A DNA stretch of 64,000 nt from Rhodococcus sp. ARC_M6 (GTDB lineage Bacteria; Actinomycetota; Actinomycetes; Mycobacteriales; Mycobacteriaceae), in assembly GCF_022810305.1 (NCBI RefSeq), contig NZ_JALGQH010000001.1, positions 124,001 through 188,000 on the forward strand, in the 5' to 3' direction. Both the position numbers and the translations under genes were made by a program. The notes under the pieces were generated by a model. The model did no database searches. It was not told the origin of the DNA and was given only the letters and a program-made list of their open reading frames with translations. Every line of letters begins with the position of its first letter. Positions within the stretch are counted from its first letter, which is position 1. This document shows, in pieces, positions 34,145 through 42,720 of this stretch.

Positions 34145-35392
34145 ATGGAATTGGTGCGTGGGGCGAACACGGTCGTCGAAGGAAACTCGCTACGAGTGGC
34201 GGTCACGGGCGCTACTCCCGGGAGTGTCGATCTGATGGTTTTTCAGCTCGGAGCAGGCAACAAGGTTCGCAGCGACGCCGACTTCATCTTCTTCAACCAG
34301 CCGGTCTCCCCGGAAGGTGCCGTGCGTATCGGTGACGGTGGAGTGGTCGATATCAACGTCGCGAGTGTGCCCGCCGACATCACGATGCTCAGTGTCGCGG
34401 TATCGCTCGATCAGAATGTGGCCGGAGCGCTCGCTGCTGTGGCGAATCTGGGTGCGTCCATCCAAACCGTCGGCGGTACGCCGATTTCTGCTCCCGCATT
34501 GGGTCTCACCACCGAACGCGCTGCGGTGCTCATCGAGATCTATCGGCGCGGCGATTCGTGGAAGATCCGCAATGTCTCGGCCGGTTGGGACGGAGGACTG
34601 GCCGACCTGGTTACAGCTTTCGGTGTATCAGTGGACGAAGAACCGGCGCCGGTTGCTGCCGACGGAATTCGCACCGTCCCCGATGAAGCCAAGCTGTCGA
34701 TGGTGAAACGAGAAAAACTCGACCTCCGCAAGCGCGAAGTCGCGAAGGTGCTGTTGACCAAGGGCGGCAACGGGATCAGAGCCCGAGTCATCCTGGTGAT
34801 CGACAAAACCGGCAGCATGAACAAGCAGTACAAAACCAAGGTGGTGCATCGCGTCGTCGAGCGCATGATTCCTGTCGCGATACAGCTCGACGACGACGGA
34901 AAGCTCGAGCCGTACCTGTATGCGGTTGGCTTCCATAAACTTCCGGAGATCTCGGTGCACGAGGCAGAATCCTGGTCCGAGACCTATCTGCATCTGCGCG
35001 GGAAGCACGGCGGGTTCAACTACGACGCGATCGGCGCAGTCAATCGTGAAATTCCGATCATGACAGAGATCGTGTCGGGTCTGAACCCGGGCGCCACCCC
35101 CACGCTGGTCCTCTTCTTCACCGACGGTGGGTTTTCCGAGCGTCGGGAGATCGCGAAACTCATGCGCGCGGCGTCGGCGCTGCCCGCGTTCTGGCAGTTC
35201 GTGGGAATCGGAAAAGCGAACTACGGCGTACTCGAGAAACTCGACGACATGGACGGCAGGATTGTCGACAACGCGGGGTTCTTTGCGCTCGACGACATCG
35301 ATACCGTTTCCGATGCCGAACTCTATTCACGATTGTTGAGCGAGTTTCCGGATTGGTACAAGGCTGCTGTGGCTGCGGGAGTTACGAGGTAG
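34145..35392 (+). CDS. TerD-VWA (TerF-like) stress-response protein
   Basis: 415 aa from ATG 34145 (a TTG two codons earlier is possible). N-terminal TerD-type beta-sandwich (about residues 1-160: LVRGANTVVEG, DADFIFFNQP, LEIYRRGDSWKIRNVSAGWDGGL-like stretch), a charged linker, then a von Willebrand A domain with the metal site VIDKTGSMN and LVLFFTDGGFSE. Members of the ter system bind Ca2+ and respond to tellurite or membrane and phage stress. Here it stands alone without terZABC neighbours. Its end overlaps the convergent TetR gene by 11 bases. Confidence 0.85.
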   Translation: MELVRGANTVVEGNSLRVAVTGATPGSVDLMVFQLGAGNKVRSDADFIFFNQPVSPEGAVRIGDGGVVDINVASVPADITMLSVAVSLDQNVAGALAAVANLGASIQTVGGTPISAPALGLTTERAAVLIEIYRRGDSWKIRNVSAGWDGGLADLVTAFGVSVDEEPAPVAADGIRTVPDEAKLSMVKREKLDLRKREVAKVLLTKGGNGIRARVILVIDKTGSMNKQYKTKVVHRVVERMIPVAIQLDDDGKLEPYLYAVGFHKLPEISVHEAESWSETYLHLRGKHGGFNYDAIGAVNREIPIMTEIVSGLNPGATPTLVLFFTDGGFSERREIAKLMRAASALPAFWQFVGIGKANYGVLEKLDDMDGRIVDNAGFFALDDIDTVSDAELYSRLLSEFPDWYKAAVAAGVTR

Positions 35393-36008
35393 CGCTGCGT
35401 GGTCCGATCGATTCGGCGATGAATCGCATGGTGGTGTCGAAGCCGTCGGCGATGTCGTAGTCGGAGTCCTGGTGCCAGTAGCGGACCGACGAAATATACA
35501 CGGCTGCAACAGTCTGAGCGAGAAATTCGATCGGAAAATCCGTTCGAACTTCTCCGGCAGCGATTCCGGGTTCAAGCACTCGCAAAATTTGATCGTTGAA
35601 CTGTTCGGTTCTTTCCTGACTGATCTGGTTGCTTGCCAGATCCCGTTCGAGTTCACCGGTCACTCCGCGTAGATAGATGCGGAATCGGCGTGTTGCATCG
35701 GTGACGTCTTCGAAGACGTGTCGAACCCGCTGCGCTGTTGTCAGGTCCTGGTCGAGCAGGCCGTCGATCAAGACGGCCAACTTCTGCATGTGCCCGTCGT
35801 GCAACGCGGAGACGAGTGAATCCTTGGTCTGGAAGTAGTTGAAGAAAGTTGCCCGCGAGACATCTGCCATTTCGGCGATGTCGTCGATTGTTGTCCCTGT
35901 CACGCCCTTCTCGGCGAAGAGTGTTCGAGCTGCGCTCAACAGGCGCTGACGCGTCTCGTATTTGTTGCGCTCACGGCGACTGAGGGCGATCGGTTGATTC
36001 GTTGACAT
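35382..36008 (-). CDS. TetR-family regulator
   Basis: 208 aa from ATG 36008 (GGAGAG precedes it; the ATG at 36044 lacks a site). HTH TGTTIDDIAEMADVSRATFFNYFQTKDSLV is the AcrR-type pattern. Divergent from the phosphotransferase operon, which it probably controls. No perfect dyad was seen in the 122-bp shared promoter, only AT-rich sequence. Confidence 0.88.
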   Translation of the reverse strand: MSTNQPIALSRRERNKYETRQRLLSAARTLFAEKGVTGTTIDDIAEMADVSRATFFNYFQTKDSLVSALHDGHMQKLAVLIDGLLDQDLTTAQRVRHVFEDVTDATRRFRIYLRGVTGELERDLASNQISQERTEQFNDQILRVLEPGIAAGEVRTDFPIEFLAQTVAAVYISSVRYWHQDSDYDIADGFDTTMRFIAESIGPRSATS

Positions 36009-36130
36009 CGACTCTCCACTTCCAATTTCTCCAAACCCTTCCATAAAGCTGAACTCAAGTCTATATTTGGCCCGCAGTACAAGAATTTGACCCAGTCGAA
36101 GGTACGTAGCGCGAAGGAGAGCTCACTATC

Positions 36131-37255
36131 GTGACAACGAGTATGCCGCAGGAAGCGGAAGCGTCGATCACTACGACCGAGACCGATCTGGAGGTTGTAG
36201 CTACTGCGTTGGAGCGCTGGCTCAGCGCAACACTGGATACTGCTACCGACGTTCGCGTCTACAACCTGAGCCGTCCGACTCACTCGGGAATGTCCAGTGT
36301 CTCAGTATTATTCGACTTGGACTGGACCGAAGACGGTGTCGCGACGACGGCGCAGTTGGTGGCGCGCCTGGCGCCCGAAGCTACGGCGTTTCCGGTTTTC
36401 CCCCGCTACGACCTCCAAGCCCAGTTCGACGTCCTGACTGCGGTTCGTCAGCGCAGTGACGTGTCGGTACCGCGCGTCCGCTGGGTCGAGAACTCCGCTG
36501 ACGCCCTGGGGACTCCGTTCCTGGTGATGGACCGCGTCACGGGGGCCGTCCCCGTCGACAATCCGCCCTACGTCTTCGGCGGGTGGCTTCAAGAATCCGC
36601 CGTCGCAGACCGGACGCGTGTTCAGTCGAACAGCGTCGACATTCTGGCGCGAATTCACGGCATCGATGCAGACTTGCCCACTTTGAGCGACAGTTCGGGC
36701 CTGCGTCGACACTTCGAGGGTGAACGCGCGTACTACGAATGGACCCGTCGCCATGACGGATTGCGAATTCCGGTGCTGGAAAGCGCATTCGACTGGCTCG
36801 AAGAGCACTGGCCGAGCGACCCCAGCGAAGACGTCCTGTGCTGGGGTGATGCCCGCATCGGCAACATCATGTTCCAGGGAACAGATCCGGTTGCCGTGCT
36901 CGACTGGGAATCTGCGACGTTGGCGCCGCGCGAGTTGGATCTGGGTTGGTTCATCTTCTTTCACCGCCAGTTCCAGGACTTGGCCGAGCAGTTCTCGATG
37001 CCAGGTTTACCGGACATGTTCCGGCGCAACGATGTAGTGGCGGAATACGAAAATGCTACGGGAGTTACCGTCCGCGACTTGGACTTCTATCTGGTCTACG
37101 CCGCACTGCGGCACGGGATCGTCATGTCGCAGATCGAACGACGGCGAATCCACTTCGGGGAGAAGCAGCCTCCGGAGAATCTCGACGAGTACGTGATGCA
37201 TCACGCGATGCTCGCCGGACTTATTGACGGAACCTACGAATGGGAGAAGAAATGA
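36131..37255 (+). CDS. Phosphotransferase family protein (APH/ACAD10-like kinase fold)
   Basis: 374 aa from GTG 36131. Kinase-like fold of the aminoglycoside-phosphotransferase/ACAD10 group: VPRVRWVENSADALGTPFLVMDRV, catalytic loop LCWGDARIGNIMF (HGD replaced by WGD, which removes the usual His but keeps the Asp), and VLDWESATLAPRELDLGWFIFF as metal-binding DxD-type segment. In actinobacteria such proteins often lie in fatty-acid or steroid clusters and may phosphorylate hydroxyacyl-CoA. Coupled by ATGA to the next gene. Confidence 0.8.
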   Translation: MTTSMPQEAEASITTTETDLEVVATALERWLSATLDTATDVRVYNLSRPTHSGMSSVSVLFDLDWTEDGVATTAQLVARLAPEATAFPVFPRYDLQAQFDVLTAVRQRSDVSVPRVRWVENSADALGTPFLVMDRVTGAVPVDNPPYVFGGWLQESAVADRTRVQSNSVDILARIHGIDADLPTLSDSSGLRRHFEGERAYYEWTRRHDGLRIPVLESAFDWLEEHWPSDPSEDVLCWGDARIGNIMFQGTDPVAVLDWESATLAPRELDLGWFIFFHRQFQDLAEQFSMPGLPDMFRRNDVVAEYENATGVTVRDLDFYLVYAALRHGIVMSQIERRRIHFGEKQPPENLDEYVMHHAMLAGLIDGTYEWEKK

Positions 37256-38352
37256 AGCCGATCGATCTCGACGAATACCCGGTGCATCAGGCACCGTTGT
37301 CGATGGCACGCATGACGTCGACCGACCGAAACTTCTACGATCGCTGCTACTTCAACGCACACGATCGTACGGGTGACGTCTTTCTGGTGACCGGACTCGG
37401 GGTTTACCCCAACCTCGGAGTTGTCGATGCATTTGCGACGGTCCGTACCGGAGACACCCAAGTAGCTATTCGCTTTTCCGATGCGCACGAGGAAACGTCG
37501 ACCAAGGCGGAGGTGGGTGGGTACCGAATCGAGGTAGTCAAGCCGCTGCAGACCATCCGCGTCATTTGTGAACACGATGATCTCGCCTTCGACATGACCT
37601 GGAACGGCGCCTTCGATTCGGTGCTCGAGGAGCATCACACACTCATGGCCGGCCCGCGCGCGATCCTCGACGCCACTCGCTTCGCACAGGTCGGAAGCTG
37701 GTCCGGAACAATGAATGTCGGCGGCAAAGACCTGGTTGTCGATCCGGCAGTGTGGACGGGAACGCGGGACCGCTCGTGGGGGATCAGGCCTGTCGGCGAG
37801 CCGGATCCGGCTGGTCGCATGGCCGAAACTCCGACCGGCGGCCACTGGTGGACCTATGTACCGCTGCGCTTCGACGACTTTGCCCTCATGGTGATCGTGC
37901 AGGAAAGCCCGGACGGCTACCGGACGCTGAGCCATGCAACACGAACTTTCCGTGACGGCCGCGTCGAGCAATTGGGTTGGCCGCGTACGGAAATCAAGTA
38001 CCGCTCCGGCACCCGGCATCCGGAGAGCGCGCGTCTACACCTGACTACACCGTCGGGTGAACCGTTGGTTGTCGACATCGAGACCCTGGGTTTTGTCGCA
38101 CTCAACGTCGGTGCCGGCTACGGCGGTGACTCGGATTGGACGCACGGAGAATGGCGTGGACGTAACTGGAGTTCGTCGTCGGTCTACGACCTCACCGACC
38201 CTGCGATCACCGGAAAGCTTCCCTACGGCACCATCGACCACATCGCGCGCGCAACCTGCAACGGTGCCGAGGGGTGGGGCATGTTCGAGCATGCAGTGAT
38301 GGGTCGCCACGACCCGTCGGGATTTGTGGGCTGGCTCGACATGGCACCGTGA
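37252..38352 (+). CDS. Conserved hypothetical protein, partner of the phosphotransferase
   Basis: 366 aa from ATG 37252, which overlaps the upstream stop as ATGA and has GGAGAA ahead of it. No membrane helix or signal. Beta-rich, with repeated Trp/Gly motifs (GSWSGTMNV, RDRSWGIRPVGEP, GGHWWTYVPLRFDD), similar in feel to lipocalin-like or hydroxyacid-binding domains of actinobacterial hypothetical proteins. I do not recognise a catalytic motif. Tight coupling says it works with the phosphotransferase. Confidence 0.7.
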   Translation: MKPIDLDEYPVHQAPLSMARMTSTDRNFYDRCYFNAHDRTGDVFLVTGLGVYPNLGVVDAFATVRTGDTQVAIRFSDAHEETSTKAEVGGYRIEVVKPLQTIRVICEHDDLAFDMTWNGAFDSVLEEHHTLMAGPRAILDATRFAQVGSWSGTMNVGGKDLVVDPAVWTGTRDRSWGIRPVGEPDPAGRMAETPTGGHWWTYVPLRFDDFALMVIVQESPDGYRTLSHATRTFRDGRVEQLGWPRTEIKYRSGTRHPESARLHLTTPSGEPLVVDIETLGFVALNVGAGYGGDSDWTHGEWRGRNWSSSSVYDLTDPAITGKLPYGTIDHIARATCNGAEGWGMFEHAVMGRHDPSGFVGWLDMAP

Positions 38353-38359
38353 TCGGCGG

Positions 38360-39442
38360 TTAGTTAGCTGAAACAACCTGTCGCGTAGTTTCTTCCAAGA
38401 AGCTGTCGATGTAAGCCCACGTGGAGTTCTTTGCCGTCGGGCCGGCCACCAGACCGAGGTGGCTGCCCGGCGCCGTTTCGAATCGGACGGACGGCGATCC
38501 GGTCAGGACCGACGTGATCGCCACCGCCGATGCAATCGGTGCGATGACATCCGACGCTCCGGAGATCGACAGTACCGGTGCATTCAGGTTGGCCAGCTTG
38601 ATGTTTCGGCCTGCCAGTGTGACCGAGTCATTGAGCAGGCCGTTACCCAGGATGAGCTGTTCACAGATCTGTTGGAAGGCCTTGCCCGGATATCCGGGCA
38701 TCTCCGCCATGAAGTTGTCGATCGATTCCATCCGGGCCAGCGTTTCGGTGTTGTGCAGATTTTTGGCGATAAACCACGGTTTGAGTAACTCGCGTTGCGG
38801 CGCGGTCACTCGGTAGCTTGCCTGCACGATGGGAGCGGGAAGGCCGCCCACCAGGTCGGTGACGGTGGTCAGTGGGCGCTCGCCGGTGAACTTTCCGATC
38901 AGCCGAAGTGGGCTGATGGCCGGGATTTTGGTATAGTCGATGGGCGTGCCGATGGTCGTGATCGACGCAATCGGCAGTTCGGGATGCGCCGACGCAGTCA
39001 GTAGGGTCATGGTTCCGCCGAGACTCCAGCCGATGACGGAAACGGCTGCACCGTCATGTAATTCGGAGACCGTCCGGATCGCTTCGGGAAGTATGTCGTC
39101 GACCCAGGCTTCGAATCCCAGGTCGCGGTCGGCATATCGCATCGTGCCGTAATCGACGACGTAAGGCGTATGGCCTCCGCTGCTGAGGTGTGCGGCGAGG
39201 CTCTGGCCCGGACGCAGGTCGTAGCAGTGTGCGGTGACGGCCAGCGGCGGCACGAGGAGGACGGGTGCGCCTGCGGCGTCGCCGAAGCGGTACAGATCGC
39301 GATGTGGGCCACTGCTGATCAACGTGCTCGGAGTGCGCTGGGGTTGTTCGACGCCGTCGCCGAATGACAGTCCCCAGGCGTTTCGTGCTGCGTCGCCCAG
39401 CGTGGGGCGCCAGGTCGCGATCAAACCGCTGATATCTCGCAC
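38360..39442 (-). CDS. Alpha/beta-hydrolase, PhaC/PHA-depolymerase-like
   Basis: 360 aa from GTG 39442, chosen because AAGGGG lies 6 bases ahead and the longer frame runs through a promoter palindrome. Motifs: VLLVPPLAVTAHCYDLRPGQSLAAHL, VVDYGTMRYADRDLGFEAWVDDILP, nucleophile GWSLGG, SGASDVIAPI for the Asp and GSHLGLVAG for the His. The layout resembles polyhydroxyalkanoate synthases/depolymerases but the nucleophile is Ser, not Cys, so hydrolysis is expected. Shares a promoter region with the LexA-like gene. Confidence 0.8.
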   Translation of the reverse strand: MRDISGLIATWRPTLGDAARNAWGLSFGDGVEQPQRTPSTLISSGPHRDLYRFGDAAGAPVLLVPPLAVTAHCYDLRPGQSLAAHLSSGGHTPYVVDYGTMRYADRDLGFEAWVDDILPEAIRTVSELHDGAAVSVIGWSLGGTMTLLTASAHPELPIASITTIGTPIDYTKIPAISPLRLIGKFTGERPLTTVTDLVGGLPAPIVQASYRVTAPQRELLKPWFIAKNLHNTETLARMESIDNFMAEMPGYPGKAFQQICEQLILGNGLLNDSVTLAGRNIKLANLNAPVLSISGASDVIAPIASAVAITSVLTGSPSVRFETAPGSHLGLVAGPTAKNSTWAYIDSFLEETTRQVVSAN

Positions 39443-39484
39443 TGCTATCCCCTTGGGCTCGAGCCGCAGCCGTCGGTTCGGCCA

Positions 39485-39523
39485 CCTTTGGTGCATGTTA
39501 CCTGAGATAACATGCACCAAAGG
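39485..39523. promoter_or_regulatory. 39-bp perfect dyad between hydrolase and LexA-like gene
   Basis: CCTTTGGTGCATGTTA (39485-39500) is exactly complementary to 39508-39523 around the 7-base spacer CCTGAGA. It lies 43 bases before the hydrolase start and 29 bases before the LexA-like start. The usual actinobacterial SOS box (TCGAAC-N4-GTTCGA) is not present. It is likely an operator for the LexA-like protein or another dimeric regulator. Confidence 0.7.
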
Positions 39524-39551
39524 GTTGCCACCATCCCACTACGATTCGTGG

Positions 39552-40214
39552 GTGACCGATTACGACGACATTGACATGTTCGGTGGCCTCGACGCCTCCA
39601 CCCTGCCGCCGCGCCAGCAGCGGATTCTGGTGACCATCCGAGATTGGGTGGCCGCCAACGGATGCGCGCCGAGTACCCGGCAGATTGGCGACGCCGTAGG
39701 ACTGCGCTCGACGTCGTCGGTGTCGAAGCATCTGAAGGGTCTCGAGGAAAAGGGTTTCCTCCGCCGCGGTACGGCCATGACACGGCAGTTGGACGTGCGC
39801 CCGTTCCTCTCCGGCGGAACGTCGGGGCATTCGTCCGACAACAACGTGAGGGTGCCGGTAGTCGGCGATATTGCCGCCGGCACACCGATTCTCGCCGACG
39901 AGCATGCCGACGAGGTGCTGGCACTCCCTCGGGAACTCGTCGGCTCCGGCACGGTGTTCGGGCTGCGAGTGCGCGGCGAGTCGATGATTGATGCCGCGAT
40001 CTGCGACGGCGATGTTGTTGTCGTGCGCCGCCAGGAGGAGGCGCATTCCGGAGAGATCGTCGCCGCGATGATCGACGGCGAGGCAACGGTGAAGGTGCTC
40101 CGTCGCCGCAACGGCCACGTCTACCTCGAGCCCCGCAACGCCGCCTATTCGGTCATCGACGGCGACGGTGCAGCCATTCTGGGCAAGGTCGTTTCGGTGA
40201 TGCGGCGGATCTGA
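39552..40214 (+). CDS. LexA-like S24 repressor
   Basis: 220 aa from GTG 39552. Winged-helix domain PPRQQRILVTIRDWVAANG and TRQIGDAVGLRSTSSVSKHLKGLEEKGFLRR. Linker with the self-cleavage bond Ala109-Gly110 (DIAAGTPI). C-terminal S24 domain has catalytic Ser144 (RGESMIDAA) and Lys181 (ATVKVL). All residues for RecA-stimulated self-cleavage are therefore present. Whether it is the genome's main LexA or a paralogue cannot be told; the promoter lacks a classic SOS box and has a different long palindrome. Confidence 0.85.
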   Translation: MTDYDDIDMFGGLDASTLPPRQQRILVTIRDWVAANGCAPSTRQIGDAVGLRSTSSVSKHLKGLEEKGFLRRGTAMTRQLDVRPFLSGGTSGHSSDNNVRVPVVGDIAAGTPILADEHADEVLALPRELVGSGTVFGLRVRGESMIDAAICDGDVVVVRRQEEAHSGEIVAAMIDGEATVKVLRRRNGHVYLEPRNAAYSVIDGDGAAILGKVVSVMRRI

Positions 40215-40241
40215 TCCGGATACCGCCGTATCAATCTCGAC

Positions 40242-40868
40242 TTATTTGCCGGAGCCCAGAAGGGAGACCGCGGTGGCGTCGGCATAACGCTGCGCCACGT
40301 CTGCCCAGTTGATGATGTTCCAGTACGCCTTCACATAGTCGGCCTTCACGTTCTTGTACTGCAAGTAGAAGGCATGCTCCCACATGTCGAGCATGAGCAG
40401 CGGCACGATTCCGATGCTGATGTTGCCCTGCTGGTCGGTGAGCTGTTCGATGATCAGGCGCTGCCCGATCGTGTCGTACGCCAGCACAGCCCAGCCCGAA
40501 CCCTGCAAAGTGGTTGCAACGGCGGAGAAGTGGGTGACAAACGCGTCGAACGAACCGAAATGCTCGTCGATCGCGGCGGCCAGTTCACCCTCGGGGCGCT
40601 CACCGCCGTTGGGGGAGAGGTTCTTCCAGAAGATGGAGTGATTGGTGTGCCCACCCAGGTGGAAGGCGAGGTTCTTGCTGAGCAACGGGGCCTTGGCCGC
40701 AATGGTGCCGTCTTCACGGGCCGCAGCCAACTGCTCGATCGCACTGTTTGCGCCCGCGACATAAGTGGCATGGTGCTTGCTGTGATGCAGTTCCATGATC
40801 TCGCCGGAAATGTGCGGCTCGAGGGCTGCATAGTCGTAATCAAGCTGGGGCAAAACGTATTCGGTCAT
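40242..40868 (-). CDS. sodA: Superoxide dismutase (Mn/Fe type)
   Basis: 208 aa from ATG 40868 with AAAGGTG ahead. Metal ligands are in [10 protein letters not shown] (His), [12 protein letters not shown] (His), and [13 protein letters not shown] (Asp and His). The motif [10 protein letters not shown] and absence of a signal peptide suit the cytoplasmic or leaderless-secreted actinobacterial enzyme. It converts superoxide to peroxide and oxygen. Its start overlaps the end of the flavin reductase gene by 4 bases, so the two are coupled, an uncommon pairing. Confidence 0.95.
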   Translation of the reverse strand: MTEYVLPQLDYDYAALEPHISGEIMELHHSKHHATYVAGANSAIEQLAAAREDGTIAAKAPLLSKNLAFHLGGHTNHSIFWKNLSPNGGERPEGELAAAIDEHFGSFDAFVTHFSAVATTLQGSGWAVLAYDTIGQRLIIEQLTDQQGNISIGIVPLLMLDMWEHAFYLQYKNVKADYVKAYWNIINWADVAQRYADATAVSLLGSGK

Positions 40869-41422
40869 GGTTGAGCACCTTTCGGTTGAGGGGGCTGGGT
40901 AGGAGCGAGGTGTCGATACGCTCGGTCGTGATAGACGAGGGGTGAGCGAATTCGCGCCGGGGTCACGACGTCGACAACCTCGGCAGTGACGATGAGCGCG
41001 GACCCGCAAGCGGTTGTGCTGAGCGGGACCGCCCGCAGGGCATGTCCGGTGCCGTGTAGAAGTGGTTCACCAGTCTCGAGGAATGACCACTCCATGTCGT
41101 CGCCGAACCGGACGGCGCCGCGCGTCGCAAATGTCGAAGCCAGCTGCGCATTTCCGGAATGGGCAAGGTGAACAAGGAAACTGGTGGCAGTCGCAATTGC
41201 GGCGGCAGATCCACGTAGAGATTGCAGCGAGAACGCGAGTACTGCGGGATCGGCGCTGATCGAGATCACCGACGACGACGTGATCCCGACCGGGCCGTCA
41301 TCGCCGGTGGCTGTGATGACGGCGACGCCGGCCGGGTGATTGCGGAACGCGTCGACAAATGAGGTACGGATCGACATCGCTGGTCTTGAATCGGATTGCG
41401 GTCCAACCAGTTCCGTCGTCAC
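40865..41422 (-). CDS. Flavin reductase-domain (HpaC/FlaRed) protein
   Basis: 185 aa from GTG 41422. FMN-binding split-barrel: [42 protein letters not shown], then [12 protein letters not shown] and a C-terminal [12 protein letters not shown]. It reduces free flavin with NAD(P)H, giving FMNH2 to a monooxygenase. It directly precedes sodA; since flavin reductases leak superoxide, the pairing is chemically sensible. Upstream a TTGACC hexamer (minus strand, 41509-41514) and a CTTGA-GG-TCAAG dyad (41504-41515) may be promoter parts. Confidence 0.85.
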   Translation of the reverse strand: MTTELVGPQSDSRPAMSIRTSFVDAFRNHPAGVAVITATGDDGPVGITSSSVISISADPAVLAFSLQSLRGSAAAIATATSFLVHLAHSGNAQLASTFATRGAVRFGDDMEWSFLETGEPLLHGTGHALRAVPLSTTACGSALIVTAEVVDVVTPARIRSPLVYHDRAYRHLAPTQPPQPKGAQP

Positions 41423-41530
41423 GGGGATCCTGCCCTTCGCTACTCGATTGTTGCTGTCGATGCACTTTGTGTGTGCTGTACCGACGTTAAGATCTCGAGT
41501 GCACTTGAGGTCAAGATGATGTGGGGGACC

Positions 41531-42376
41531 TCACCCGCCCAGCTTGCCGGCCAATCGTTTGATGTACTCCACAACTTCTTCAGGCGTCTTATCCGGAGTT
41601 CCGAACATCGCCTCGGTTACTCCGATGCTCTCCCAGTGAGCGAGCTTCTCGGGGTCCGGCTTTCCGGCAAGAACAGTGATTTCGGGTTCACCGCTGCGAC
41701 CGGCCTCCGCCCAGATCTTGCGCAGTAGCGTGACGTTCTCTTCGATTTCCTGCTGAATCGGGGTCGTGATCCAGCCGTCGGCAGACTTGGCGATCCACTT
41801 GAATGTCTTCTCGCTGGCTCCAGCGCCGAGGAGGATGGGCGGGCGCGGCTTCTGGACCGGCTTGGGCCAGGCCCAGCTTGCGCCGTATTTCACGAACTGG
41901 CCCTCGTACGAGGCCTCGTCCTTCGACCACAGTTCGCCCATGGCTTCGAGGTACTCCCGCAATGCGGTGCGACGCTTGTTCGGCGGAACGCCGTGATCGG
42001 CGAGTTCCTCTGCATTCCAACCGAATCCGACTCCGAAAACGACGCGGCCGTCGGACAGGTGATCGAGTGACGCAATGGTCTTCGCGAGGGTGATCGGATC
42101 ATGTTCGAGGGGCAAGGCCACCGAAGTGCCCAAACGAATGGTGCTGGTGACCGATGCAGCAGTGCCGAGTGCTACCCACGGGTCAAGGGTGCGCAGGTAG
42201 CGGTCATCCGGCAGTGCCGCGGATTGGGTTCCGGGATGATCGGAATCCCGCGACACCGGAATGTGGGTGTGCTCGGGGACGTAGAAGGCGTCGAACCCGC
42301 TGGCTTCGGCCGCGACAGCGGCATCGGCAGGGCGAATGCCCCGGTCGCTGGTGAACAAGCTGAGTCCGTAACGCAC
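41531..42376 (-). CDS. LLM-class F420-dependent oxidoreductase
   Basis: 281 aa from GTG 42376 with a good AAGGAG site. Luciferase-like barrel: YGLSLFTSDRGIRPADAAVAAEASGFDAFYVPEHTHIPVS, LDHLSDGRVVFGVGFGWNAEEL, and RPPILLGAGASEKTFKWIAKSADGWI, as in F420-dependent probable oxidoreductases of mycobacteria (TIGR03619-type). Substrate unknown. Upstream is a KstR-type motif (42409-42422). Confidence 0.87.
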   Translation of the reverse strand: MRYGLSLFTSDRGIRPADAAVAAEASGFDAFYVPEHTHIPVSRDSDHPGTQSAALPDDRYLRTLDPWVALGTAASVTSTIRLGTSVALPLEHDPITLAKTIASLDHLSDGRVVFGVGFGWNAEELADHGVPPNKRRTALREYLEAMGELWSKDEASYEGQFVKYGASWAWPKPVQKPRPPILLGAGASEKTFKWIAKSADGWITTPIQQEIEENVTLLRKIWAEAGRSGEPEITVLAGKPDPEKLAHWESIGVTEAMFGTPDKTPEEVVEYIKRLAGKLGG

Positions 42377-42408
42377 AGGGTTCTCCTTAGGTGGTCCGTC
42401 GTCGAAAC

Positions 42409-42422
42409 TGTAACTTGTTGCA
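42409..42422. promoter_or_regulatory. KstR-type motif upstream of the LLM oxidoreductase
   Basis: TGTAACTTGTTGCA fits TnnAACnnGTTnnA. It lies 32 bases upstream of the LLM oxidoreductase start codon and is the second such match in the window. Confidence 0.5.
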
Positions 42423-42627
42423 GGTTTGTTCGGATAGGTTCTGCGCGCATTTCGCTCGAGAAGCCATTTTTCTGGGGGAACCTATTTCCCTCGCATTTGC
42501 GGGTAATTGCCGATACCGGTACTACTTAGCCCATGCCCACGACGCCACTGACACGACGCATCGCCGTCGATCTGTGCCGTCTTGGTGCCAACTGCTGTTG
42601 CCGTTGATTCCTTTCCGATCTCCGTAA

Positions 42628-42720
42628 GTGAGAATGGCGCCTTCTGTGCGCGCCTGTTATTGCACATGCATCTCATGCATTTCTGCATGTGTGCCGGAAT
42701 CTCAGTACGTCAAGGAAGAA
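42628..42720 (+). promoter_or_regulatory. Poly-cysteine leader frame with hairpin ahead of sulfonate transporter
   Basis: From GTG 42628 the frame reads through 31 codons directly into the permease gene. It has Cys at codons 10, 12, 14, 17 and 21 (nucleotides 42655-42690), in the order ACYCTCISCISAC. The same bases form an inverted repeat, CACATGCA (42663-42670) with TGCATGTG (42684-42691). Cys-rich leader ORFs that act as cysteine-responsive attenuators ahead of sulfur genes are known in mycobacteria. Unlike those, this one has no stop before the downstream gene, so it could be an attenuator, an N-terminal extension, or both. Confidence 0.5.

Noticed and set aside
39443..39551. Canonical SOS box for the LexA-like gene
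   Set aside because: No TCGAAC-N4-GTTCGA-like sequence was found; only the unrelated 39-bp dyad is present.
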